From: Oryzias latipes
Taxonomy: Eukaryota; Chordata; Actinopteri; Beloniformes; Adrianichthyidae
Direction of reading: 5' to 3'
Assembly (NCBI RefSeq): GCF_002234675.1
Contig: NC_019867.2
Coordinates: forward strand, 17,826,184 to 17,890,183
Length of the DNA stretch: 64,000 nt
How positions within the stretch are numbered: position 1 is the first letter of the stretch; every line of letters begins with the position of its first letter. This document shows, piece after piece, positions 13,801 through 23,475 of the stretch. Both the position numbers and the translations under genes were made by a program. The notes below the pieces were generated by a model. That model ran no database searches, had not been told where the DNA came from, and saw only the letters and a program-made list of their open reading frames with translations.

Positions 13801-14724
13801 TCCCTTAGATATGCCCTGCATGCCTGGTGTCCGTGGCATGCCTGGATTTCCTGGAAAACTTCCACTGGGCACAGGCCTACCCGGCCCAAAATGTGGTAAC
13901 TGAGATTCTGACTCTGATGGAGAAAACACGGGTACATCAAAATGTCCAGATGTAGGCTCACTTGGGAAGTTGTACTCTAATCCCTCCACGGCTCCCTGGT
14001 TTGGGATGCGCCGATGCTCCAAACCATGTGACTCGGATGAGGTGGATGAGGATGAAGGAAGACCATGGAAGGATGCAGCTCTGTTAGGTGACTGGTCCAG
14101 GGGGAGGCAGGGTGCGGGGACAGCAGGGTTGCCACTGGGAGGCCCATGATGTTGAAAGTCAGGTAGGTTAGCAGGCCTCTGCTGCTGCGTCTGCTGCTGG
14201 GGAAAGCCATCCCCTGCTGGCCCTTCAGCGTGAGGATCAAATCCTTCTCCAAAGCCCTGCTGTGGTCCCATGCCATTGTTGTTGTAGCCCATTAGCCTGC
14301 CACCATGCAGGCAGGATGACCCTGGCTCAGGGCCTCCAAAACTCCCACTGAAGTGAGGGTGATGTTGGTGGGGGTGAGGTGGATGGCCGTGTGGATGTCC
14401 TTGATGAGGTTGCTGGTTGTTAAAAAATCCATGCATCGGTCCTTGCTGCTGCTGCTGAAGCCCGCCGCCTGCATGCATATCTGGGTGTCCCCGGGGGTGA
14501 AACCCCCCATAGGGCTCTCCGTTCATGTTCATATTGAGCCCCAACATTTGCGGTTCACTCATAGGGCCCATGCCTGGCTCCACGGCTCCGGGAGGGCCTC
14601 CAGCATGAAAGCCTGGGCTTTTATAATGGGAGCCCATGTTCATCCTTTGTCGGTTTATGTTTCTCTCTGACTGGCCAGGGTTTCTGCTATTAATTTGAGA
14701 ACCAAACTGCTCCAGCCCAAACAT
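1646..14724 (-). CDS. mn1: mn1 gene, complete two-exon coding span (MN1 proto-oncogene, transcriptional regulator)
   Basis: MN1 is a large, mostly disordered nuclear co-regulator of transcription, known from meningioma and leukaemia fusions and from developmental syndromes caused by C-terminal truncation. The joined exons 11202-14724 and 1646-1857 give 1,244 residues plus stop (human about 1,320). The start is the ATG at 14724, beginning [10 protein letters not shown] like human MFGLDQF. The longer frame upstream begins only at a TTG and is preceded by an in-frame TAA. Visible landmarks are a His/Pro-rich stretch in the N-terminal fifth, the conserved [15 protein letters not shown] block, a Gln-rich middle ([18 protein letters not shown]), the [18 protein letters not shown] block, a basic [12 protein letters not shown] segment, [20 protein letters not shown], and the C-terminal [18 protein letters not shown]. 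The long polyglutamine run of the human protein is absent. Recognition rests on remembered family sequence and is very secure. Confidence 0.97.
2029..2047. repeat. poly-C run
   Basis: Nineteen consecutive C in the mn1 intron. Confidence 0.85.
3836..3866. repeat. (CA)n microsatellite
   Basis: About 14 CA units with one CC interruption, in the mn1 intron. Confidence 0.85.
8161..8179. repeat. poly-T run
   Basis: Nineteen T in the mn1 intron. Confidence 0.85.
9838..10070. promoter_or_regulatory. CpG-rich island inside the mn1 intron
   Basis: About 230 bases are packed with CG dinucleotides, for example around 9866-9915 and 9972-10005, within an intron that is otherwise strongly AT-rich. There is no conserved coding frame; open frames on both strands are low-complexity Arg/Ala/Pro strings. 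It lies about 1.1 kb downstream of exon 1 in the mn1 direction. It could be an intronic promoter or enhancer, or an unmethylated remnant. Confidence 0.45.
10200..10231. repeat. (AT)n repeat
   Basis: AT repeat with one TT break, just upstream (in gene direction) of the intronic CpG island. Confidence 0.85.
11202..14724 (-). CDS. mn1: mn1 exon 1, coding part
   Basis: A single 3,523-nt coding exon holds 1,174 codons plus one base. It ends ...NNCKE plus G at a consensus donor, read on the minus strand as AAGAAG|GTAAAG with the last exon base at 11202. Reading on into the intron gives only a few more residues ([10 protein letters not shown]) before a stop at 11167. The phase-1 donor matches the exon 2 acceptor, giving GAT (Asp) across the junction. 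A giant first exon followed by one short exon is the known MN1 gene structure. Confidence 0.96.
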
Positions 14725-15900
14725 ACTCCTCTGCAATTAATCCCACATGACGGCAAGTTTGCCAGACATCGGCACAGTTTTTTTTCTGTCCCCGAAAGCA
14801 AAAAAAAAAAAAAAAAAAAGGATACACAACAGGCTATTTAAATGTTGTATCACGCTGATACAAAATTCTTAGTAAAGTTTAACTGTCAAAACTCAACATA
14901 TAGACTTTCATTTAAGTGAATAAATGTTTTTTTTGTCTAAACTTCTCCAAGCACGCGGAGCAGACAGGGGACAGACCGTGTCCAAATACGCACGCAGGCT
15001 GCGCGCCTGCTCCTGTATGAATGCGTACAAGTCACTACAGCAGCTTTTTGTCCTTTTTTTTTACATTTGATCAGACAAAAAAATGAAGCACTGTTGTGTA
15101 AAATCTCACACTCCTAAGCATTTTTCTTTGTGCGCACTTGTACAGCGCGAGCACACAAAACTGGCCTTTAACAAACTAACAGGAGGGCGCAAAGACTGGA
15201 TAAGATCAAACACAGGACAACGCTTTTAGTTTTCTCATGAATTCATTATTTTAGCTCGATAAATGTCCAGGACTGGTGTTTTTCTGTTGTGGTTCCATGC
15301 TGGAAACTGAAGGAAAATGAAAGTGGAGCCGTGGAGCGAGATCTGCTTCTGTGGGTTTGCGCGAAGAAAATCTGTCTTTGAGAACACGCTGCCCACGTAT
15401 GTCCTTGAAAAAGTCAATAAAAAATAAAATATAAAAATAAAAATGTCCGGTAGGCTTACAACCAAAAGTCCAGAGTGCGCAGAAGTCCACAAACTCGGCG
15501 CTCCGTCCTACCCGGTGTCGGAGAATCCGAGCGTGCGTTTTATGTTTTTGGAGAACCGCGTCCGGAGCAGCGTGGCACGCACTACCCGCACTCCACAAAC
15601 AGCGTGCCGCCTGGAAGCATCCTTCAGCCACGCCGTGCGCTCTGCACTGAAGCTCCGTGCCTTACGTCCTCTCGGTGCGTCCCGTCATCTGTCGTCTGCT
15701 CTCTGGTGAGGTGTCAGCGCGCCCGGGGAACGATCCACAGACGCACTCCGCTCTGCCGCTCGGCGCTCAGTGAGATCAACGCGTCTGGAGGAGCCAGCAA
15801 CAAGTTTTGCATTTCTGCTGCCACTTCCATGCAAGAGGTTTCAGCCAATCACAGACACCACAGGCAGCTCCAGGGGCGGGCCCAATCCTGTTAAGGTGGT
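14725..15900 (-). promoter_or_regulatory. mn1: mn1 5' leader and CpG-rich promoter
   Basis: Upstream of the mn1 ATG the sequence holds a 20-base poly-A (plus strand, 14800-14819), then becomes GC- and CpG-rich from about 15440 to 15900. At 15845-15849 there is a CCAAT box, at 15873-15880 a GC box (GGGGCGGG), and another CCAAT at about 15882. The transcription start is not visible. Human MN1 has a 5' UTR of the order of 1 kb, which would put the start near 15.6-15.8 kb. No TATA box is evident. Confidence 0.5.
14800..14819. repeat. poly-A run in mn1 5' leader region
   Basis: Twenty A on plus, i.e. poly-T on the mn1 strand, about 80 bases upstream of the start codon. Confidence 0.85.
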
Positions 15901-17252
15901 CCACCGAGTCAATGAACTCATAAACTCTTACGTGTAAATCGGATCTTAGAAATGGCTTTCACCTAAAAAGCGTTACTGTTTGAAACCGGGGGCAGGATTT
16001 GAACTGGATGTTGCAGGTATTTGTTTTTAACCAGCGGAGAAATGTAGCATTTCGGTCTCAGTACCAGGTTGGAGATGTACATATATGTAAAAAAGAATCA
16101 AATCAATTATATCAAAACCACCAGGGAACAAATCCCATCTTCTAAAGACTCCAACTTATATGAGAGTTTGTATGTTTTATTTTCCTTGAATAAAACGCTT
16201 TAGGGCACAACTTTCAACTATGTGCATGACTAACTATTAAACAATCAAAAAGGAAAAAGCAAGGACATAGCTAAATTGTTGGTGTCATGAACCACATTGT
16301 GAATGTGAACTGAGAGTTTTAAAGGCAGGATCTGCTCTGGAGTAAAGTCATAATACACCAGCCAACAGTAAAGAGTGCAGCGATCACACCTCTGTCTGTC
16401 TGTCTGCACCAAAAACCCACTTCAGTCCCACGAGTGAGACTGCGTCTCAGCCGGACAAACAGGAAAACCCTTCTTTGACATCTGAACTCAAAGCACGTGG
16501 ATGACATTAGGCCTCGGTTTATGAAAAAAAAAATCCATACATTTTCTCGCTGTTGCAGTTTTTAAAAACCGTTTAGATTTGAATGAATGATTTCAAACAG
16601 TATTTATTTTAGGTGCAGGATATTTTTTCTGTGGGTGAGTTCAGGTGTAGCTTTATTCTGAAATAAAGTATATTTCATTATCGTGCATAAATAATCAAGC
16701 AAAAACAATTACACCCACTTTCAATCAATTTAGCACCTATTTTTGCACATCACTGCTTTTCTGCACTTATTTTTCAATAAGTGTCTAATAAGCCCACTTA
16801 TTCTTCCAATAAGTGCAGAATCTGCACTTATTACACTGTTTTTATCTGTAACTTCAGTGTTTTTTAATTATGTGAGATTTTCTCCTGGATTTATAAATTG
16901 TTAAAAAAAACATTTGCTCTCTTTTTTTTGGAAGAATTTGACATGCAAGAAATTAAATCTGTTTAAAACTATTTCCTTTTTTTGCATTAAATTCAGGTTT
17001 GATGATTGGTTTTTTTGTATTAAAATAAAAATGGAACAAATCATTTTGCATCAAATTAGCAGCACGTGTTTACAGTTGTAGAAACAAGCAAAGGCTACTT
17101 TCCTTCATGTGCATGAACCTTTTCTGTCTCTCTTTCCGGGGGAAAGCAGAACCACATAGCAACCTTTCCCGACACTATGAACAGTAATTTGGTGGCAGCC
17201 AGAGCTTTGCGCCTTCTGGAGTGACCAAAAAAGCTTTTAGCAAACAGACACA

Positions 17253-17266
17253 GTGCCATCTAGCGG
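17253..17266 (-). promoter_or_regulatory. CTCF-like motif
   Basis: The minus strand reads CCGCTAGATGGCAC, which fits the core CTCF consensus CCASYAGRKGGCRS at all positions but one. It lies between the mn1 promoter and the pitpnb 3' end. Motif match only; occupancy is unknown. Confidence 0.35.
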
Positions 17267-18550
17267 TGGAATTCAGCGCAGAAGCACCGCTGGACCGGAG
17301 CTTTACTGATGAAAGTTTCATTTCAGAGGATAAACGGGCACTATACAGGATTTCAAAAATATTTATGCAATGAACACAATTTTAACTTTTTTCTTATAAT
17401 ATGAGATTAAAAAAGAGAAAAACAAGAAAGTAATAAGAAACATTAAAATAAAAATTAATGTCAAAGATTATTTGAAGTTCTGAGCTACATTTGATTTACA
17501 AAATGTTGTTTTCTTTAAAAAAGAACAAAAAAAAGGAAGTCAGAAGTTTGGGTTTAGTTTTTTGACCCAGAAAAATCCGACCCCTTCTGAAACATACTTA
17601 TTGTCTTTGAGGGAACAGACGTTTCGAGTGAGCAAACTAGTTTGAGCTCAGCGCCAACCCTTCAGAAAAACAGCTGCAGGTGGAAGGAGAAGAATGTCCA
17701 GTTATTGGGATGAACTTAAGTCAAAACAAAAGCACTCTCTCTCTCTCCTTGCATCACCTTGCTGATGGAATCGCTCCATATCTGGAGGCCATCTGGAGGC
17801 AGCAAGCCTTGGAATTTTGTCCAAACAATCCATCTCAGCTTTTCACTCCATCACCGAACTCCCAAAGATTCATTTTTCAGTTCTCGATGCAAAAAGTATT
17901 CAGCAGAAAACGGTCAAACATCATCGATCTGACCCATGACAGCAGCACTCAAGAGCCTGTAATTAGTATGAAGACGAATCACCCAAAAGCAACAAATAAA
18001 CTGTTTTTAAGCACAGAAAAATGAAATCATCTGAGCATAGCTCTGCTTCAGTTCCACCATCCACTCACATGTAAAAACCAGCATGACGAGGCGCGCTCAT
18101 CTCCCCTCTGGCCCTCTCTCCACACAGAACCCACTGATGATAAATGTAACCCAGAGCCGCAGCTGCTAAGGCAACTTCAAGACAATGGACAGTCTGCAGG
18201 CTCTCAAGCAGTGTCACATTACTACTCTCTGCTATGATCTAGTACTCAATTTGTCTCAATATTTTACTCAATAGGCCAAGATAGCACAATTGGGTACCCT
18301 CTGTTACCCTCAATTCACAGTCGATCTCCAAATAGACATATATATATATTGCATTGGGGGGTGCCCAACGAGACAGTTCCTTCTCAGAAAATGTCCTGCG
18401 TGGTTCAAGCAGTGAGGAGTGCAGCCTCAGTGTGTTCTCTGCAGGCCTGTCACTCAGCCCAACCATCTCTGCTCCCTGGGTCAGCACAGGTTAAGCAGCA
18501 TCTGTCATCCAGAGAAGCGCCATTGTATTTTGAGGAATAGATGCAGCAGA

Positions 18551-18578
18551 CCCCCCCCCCCCCCACACACACACACAC
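18551..18578. repeat. poly-C plus (CA)n repeat
   Basis: Fourteen C grade into seven CA units, intergenic. Confidence 0.85.
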
Positions 18579-19917
18579 CTTCCCCATCACCCCTGCCGCC
18601 GCCGCCGCCAGCACCGCCGCCACACAAACACACATCATCATGTGGCTCCACAACAACAGGAAGGACTGAAGGGAATCTCTGGAGCTAAACTGGAGCCAAT
18701 TCCGGAGGATGAGGAAACGCTGGTGACTTCACTGCCAGCCTGTGTTAAGCCAGAAATAACTGTCCTGTCCTGAAAACCTGCTGTCCCTGAGCAAGTCCCA
18801 CCCCAGGAGAGAGGGGCACACAAAAGCACCGCAAATGTGACACAAACTGACCCTAATCTTCATTATGCCACATCCGCCGCACCAAACATGCTCTTGTGTT
18901 AGCTTATGGGAGGAAATCTGCACACAGAATACAACACTTTTTATCATTTAAGACATTGAATAATCTGAAAAGAGCAGCAACTCTTATCAAACATGACAGC
19001 TAAAAGCAGCTTCTTCTGGCCATCGCAAAGTGGTTTGAGCTCTGAACAGAGACTTTCCTTGGAAAGATGCCTGGATGTCCTGCTGTGCCGTGTCTTGAGC
19101 CCCCTCTTTCAGCTTTTTTCTTCATCTGTTGCTGAATCTATTTAAATGTCAGGGGCTCACTCATGACACGTCCCTTCCTCTAGTCTTGGAGGGAGACACA
19201 TGGATGGATGGAAGCCTACTGCAAACTGCTGTGAGCCACCACTTAACAGGAGGTGTGTGGGCGAGTCTGCCCATCTCCCAATTTAGAAACTGCATTATTT
19301 GCACGTTCAGTGGCAGAAATGACTGGTTTCCGGGCAGGAGACGTATGCGTGAACCCTTCCACAAACAATATGAAAAAAAAAAAACATCCAGCTATCTTAG
19401 CAAGCAGACTGGAGGCTCTTCCTGTTCTTAAGCACAGACTTTGCTGGTATTGAGCAATTTTCCTTTGACCTCCAAGTTGCGGAAAGTCTCGTTCGGAACT
19501 GTGTCATCCATTTGCAATTACAGCACACAAGTTCTGGGTCTGCTTCAAACTGTTTTTAAAACCATTTCACACCATAGAAAGGCTTTATGCACTAAAACTA
19601 GGAATATTTTTTAGCACTTTCAGCAAGTTTAATCTGCAGAATTACTTCACTTTGAGTGAAAAGTTTCATTTTAAACAGGAAGATTTAGGCGTTTCTGTCA
19701 CAATCAAACAAAAACACGACCGTCCTTATAAAGAGAGCCTAATGAATACAAGGGCTGAGTGTCACTCCAAATAAACAAAACTCATTCAAATGCTATTCAC
19801 AAGCTCACAATTCTGTTTAATATCTAATATATAACAATGGGCATAAACATACATTTACAACTTTTCTTTCTAAAAGCATTTTTGGTTACTGATAGCAGAT
19901 TTCATATATTTAGTAAA

Positions 19918-21095
19918 TTATACTGGAGGAAATAAGTATTTAATCGCATGCTGATTTTGTAGGTTAGCCAATCTAAAAAGAAATGGACAGTCTGTCATCT
20001 TAATGGTAGGTTTATTTGAACAGTGAAACATAGAAATCAACAAATTTGTTTAAATCGTTTTGCATTTCATTGAGGAAAACAAGTATTCGATCCCCTAGTA
20101 TACATTACGAGTTCTGGTTCACACAGACCAGTTAGACTCTCCTAATCAACTTGTCACCTGAAGTGAAGACACCTGTTTGAAATAATCATCTGTAGAATGG
20201 ACACCTCAAAGATAGAGTCCATCAGTCAGACTCCAAACTCTCCAATGTGGGAAAGACTCGAGAGCGGAAGGGAAAAGATTGTAGACCTGCATAATGAACT
20301 ACAAACTAGACTACAAAACCATCAGCAAGAGATTGAGATGACAACTGTGCAAAAATGCAACTATAGGTCTGAGACCCCAAACAAGATGTCACCTGGTGGG
20401 GTTTCCATGATCATGAGAACATTGAGAAATCGGCCTAAACAACATGGGAGGAGTTCCTTGATGATCTTAAAGCAGCTGGGACCAGTCACCAAGAAAACCA
20501 TTGGAAATACTTTACACTGCAATGGTTTAACATCTTACAGTGCTTGCAAAGTACCCCTGCACATGTGCAGGCCCACCGGATGTTTGCCAAAGAACACCTT
20601 AATGGCTTAGACTGATTGGGAGAAGGGGCTGTGTTCAGATGAGACCAACATGGAGCTATTGGCATCAACTCAACCCGTCATGTATGACCCGAAAACACCA
20701 TTCCCACTGTCAAGTATGGAGGTAGGAACATTATGCTTTGGGGTTTTTTTTCCCCACAGGGCTACCTCACCTTGTGGGAGAGAGGATGGACGAAGCCATG
20801 TACGAGTCAGAACCTCTTTTCCTCCAACAGGAAGCTTAACACCATGATGCCCGTTGGTTCAAATATGCATCAAACTACTCCAAATTTCCCTTAATTTAAC
20901 ATCTACATGGAAGCAAAAACATTTTTGCCATAGCTGGAATTAAACTCTGGCATGAAAGGGTTAAAATATGGTGGATGGGTCTTCCAACAGGATAATGACC
21001 CAAAACACTCAGGTGAAGTAACAAAGGACTAGCCAAAGGAGAAACGTTTCAAATGGCCCAGCCTGTCTCTGGATCCTATAGAAAACCTATGGAGA
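19918..21095 (+). mobile_element. decayed Tc1/mariner-type transposon
   Basis: The left end starts with a GGAGGAAATAAGTATTTAAT-type inverted-repeat arm near 19925 and a second related direct repeat (AACAAGTATTCGATCCCCTA) near 20080, the IR/DR layout of fish Tc1-like elements. Transposase-like sequence follows on the plus strand: AAGATTGTAGACCTGCATAA near 20275, a GATGAGACCAA patch near 20638 matching the DET region, AACAGGATAATGACCCAAAA near 20985 matching the DND region, and GATCCTATAGAAAACCTATGG near 21073 matching DPIENLW. Stops and frameshifts break the frame and the right inverted repeat is not recognisable. It is dead. Confidence 0.75.
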
Positions 21096-21339
21096 GCTGA
21101 AGCTCAGAGTTGCCAAGCAACAGTCACCAAATCTAAAGAATTTCCAAATCATTAGCAAAGAAGGCATTTCGTTTTACTATAAATCAGAAAGAAAAAAAAT
21201 AGATTTATGAAATGGTTAAATCCATGATGTAATTTTTCAGTGGTAATCAATTCACCCAAACCCTAACAAACAACCCATTTTATATCAATGAGTTATTTTA
21301 GAATTGTAGATGTTTTTGTACACAGCTCCACAAAGAGTT

Positions 21340-23427
21340 TAATGTAAGAAAATGATTTGATTTATTGATATGTGCAGACAAGATTTCTAGAAAAGGCACA
21401 ACGTCATACATTCACCCCCATGTCGCGATGATCCTTAAAAGCTAATCAGAGCCCTTAAAAAAACACAAGCTTTTCAGTACAATTACTCTTTTTATAAATT
21501 AGAATAAGACAGCATTTGGACATACTGATTACAAGACAGATCATTGGTTTTTAACATTTCTGGCCCCCTGAAAGGCACAATATTCCACAACAGTAACTGA
21601 GTGCAAGAGGCATTAAAATAGACTTTCATTCAACTGTCTCTGGGTGTGAAAAATGTGTTTTTATGTTTAGAAGTGGAAAAAGAAAGTGTGCTGTGGCCAC
21701 CTGAGTGAAGTACATTGTTTAAAGGATGTTCCTATGACTAACATGTTCCGATTCTGTTTTCTGAACACATGTAAACATGACGTATAGACTCTTTGGAATA
21801 ACCGCCCTGTAATGGAATAAATCTCATTCCCTCATTAGGCACAAAATGTTCACGTCTAACATTGTGAAAGTTGAGCATCTCCAAAATCCTTCTGGAAAAA
21901 GTGAGTGAAATTGTCTGTAAATGGCACTCAAAGTGGGAAAGTGCACTTCTGTGTTAAAACCTTATTTGAAATCTTTCCAACATGTTGCCAAAGACAAAAA
22001 AATAATGGAAATCCGTGGCTCCGCCCTCACCGTTTCGGCTTTCTGAGATAAGAAATTGCCCTTGTTCAGGTTCTGAAATTCAATCGTGCAGAGGAAATAA
22101 GAACTTCTCACATCAGAGCCAACAGCAAACAGCAGCTAAAGGCTAATGCTAACACTTAGCTGTTGTTTATCTAAAGAGAGGGTGCGGCGTGATCTGAGGA
22201 GCGATTGGCAAAGGATTGAAGTGTGCGCTGTGGTGCTGGTTGTCAACTGGACAGTGATGGAGCAGATCTGTAAACATCAGCAAAGGAAGAAGACAGGTAG
22301 GTCGGTCTTTGGGGAGCCGCCTGCCTCCAAAAAGCAGATGAGTGGGACAGGCGTCCACGGTGGGCAGGCAGCGTGTGGCACAGTTTGGCTTGTGACAGCG
22401 GCTGGAGGGGTGTAGCACCATCTGTGGCTGTTTTTCACAGCACTTCCTTTTTTTCTTCCTCTCGGGACATCTGTTAAAAGAGGTGAGCGCTGAGTGTTAG
22501 GCGCCAACGTCTTCAGAAAAGTTAGGGCGAGGAAAGGTGGGGGCTGTTGAGAAGGTGAGGAAACCTGCATGGATCTGCCCAGATTGAGCTTTTAGCAGAT
22601 CAGTCAGCTCAGAGGTATCCACACCTGTGAGCAGGTGTGTGCATAAGAAGGAATTCACACGTTCATCCTCGTCTGGAGTGTATACAGCATATGCACCGGT
22701 ATTTTTCTCTTTTTTTTTTTTTTCTTTTACCAAGTTTGAACGGCAGTTAGAGTGACTACTTGCACAGACATGATTGTCAGTGATAATGAGATGCGGTGCT
22801 TTGGGTTGAGGTGGGATGATGGCAGGAGGAATATAATGGGCCTGGGCGCCAAGGGTGTTAGTAATCACTTAATGGAGGCTGTGGCAGGAATGAACATGAG
22901 TATGACAAACAGTCTCTTGTCAGGGAATGTAAACCACTGAGCCATGGGTGTTTACTGTAAGACTGAGGAGACAAAGTGAGGCTCTAAGGACACTTCTCGG
23001 TTAGGAATGTTTTTAAAACCATCAAAAAGATAACTTCAGATTAAATACGAAATACATATTTGGCCTAATATCAAAGCTTAGTCAATCTGCTTTAGTTTTC
23101 ATCTTTCCTGGAAGCAGCTCCTCCCTGGATCTCCAGGAAAGTCGAGGTTTCATGATGACGGTTGGGCTTTCTCTTCATGGTGATTAAACGTAACCAAGCC
23201 TTATCAACTAGGATCGTGCTGGATTCCACCCCCCCCCACCAAAAAAAAAAAAAAAAAAATCAATTCCTGTTTGGGGTCAGGTCAGGGATCTGCTCTATTG
23301 ATTGGAGGTAGATGAGCTCGCTTTCCCCGCGGCCGGCATCATCTAAGGTTAAAAGTGGCGTCAGTGGAGGCCTCTTAGCAGACTCCGTCACTGCTGTCAT
23401 GATGGGCGTCTTAAACGTTGAGTCTTC
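21340..23427 (-). other. pitpnb: probable pitpnb 3' UTR
   Basis: This lies directly downstream of the pitpnb stop codon. The first AATAAA hexamer on the minus strand appears at about 21361-21366, with an ATTAAA-like hexamer close by, suggesting a 3' UTR of about 2 kb. It contains a short poly-T (22709-22725) and a C/A-rich patch (23228-23260) but no recognisable gene or transposon. The end point is inferred. Confidence 0.4.
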
Positions 23428-23475
23428 TCATTGGTCTGCAGCACTCGTTCCCCGGACCTCACCCCGCCTGCGAAG
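23428..23475 (-). CDS. pitpnb: pitpnb exon 11, terminal coding exon
   Basis: A 48-nt exon after a strong acceptor (TTTTCCCCCCGCAG) codes [15 protein letters not shown] then TGA at 23428-23430. Its likeness to the mammalian beta end, and its exact fit to a 271-residue total, identify it. The second splice form known in mammals (sp2) was not located. Confidence 0.93.
   Translation of the reverse strand, partial: LRRRGEVRGTSAADQ

Larger units (their letters stand above)
15901..19917. other. intergenic, upstream of mn1 and downstream of pitpnb
   Basis: No exon with homology I recognise is present. Contents are AT-rich unique-looking sequence, a CTCF-like motif at 17253-17266 on the minus strand, and a C/CA simple repeat at 18551-18578 followed by a CCG-type triplet patch near 18596-18620. 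Small open frames (17680-18024, 15475-15894) show no conserved motif. Confidence 0.6.

Noticed and set aside
14725..14736. Four extra N-terminal residues for MN1 starting upstream of 14724
   Set aside because: The upstream start is a TTG codon, preceded by an in-frame TAA; the ATG at 14724 matches the known MN1 N-terminus.
16319..16507. Small upstream gene divergent from mn1
   Set aside because: Short frame, no motif, no supporting splice or promoter signals.
20197..20610. 137-codon plus-strand frame as a host gene
   Set aside because: It is part of the decayed Tc1-type transposon, with typical transposase nucleotide patches and frame breaks.
22497..22868. 123-codon minus-strand frame downstream of pitpnb
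   Set aside because: It contains poly-Lys from a poly-T run and lies in the likely pitpnb 3' UTR, with no recognised domain.
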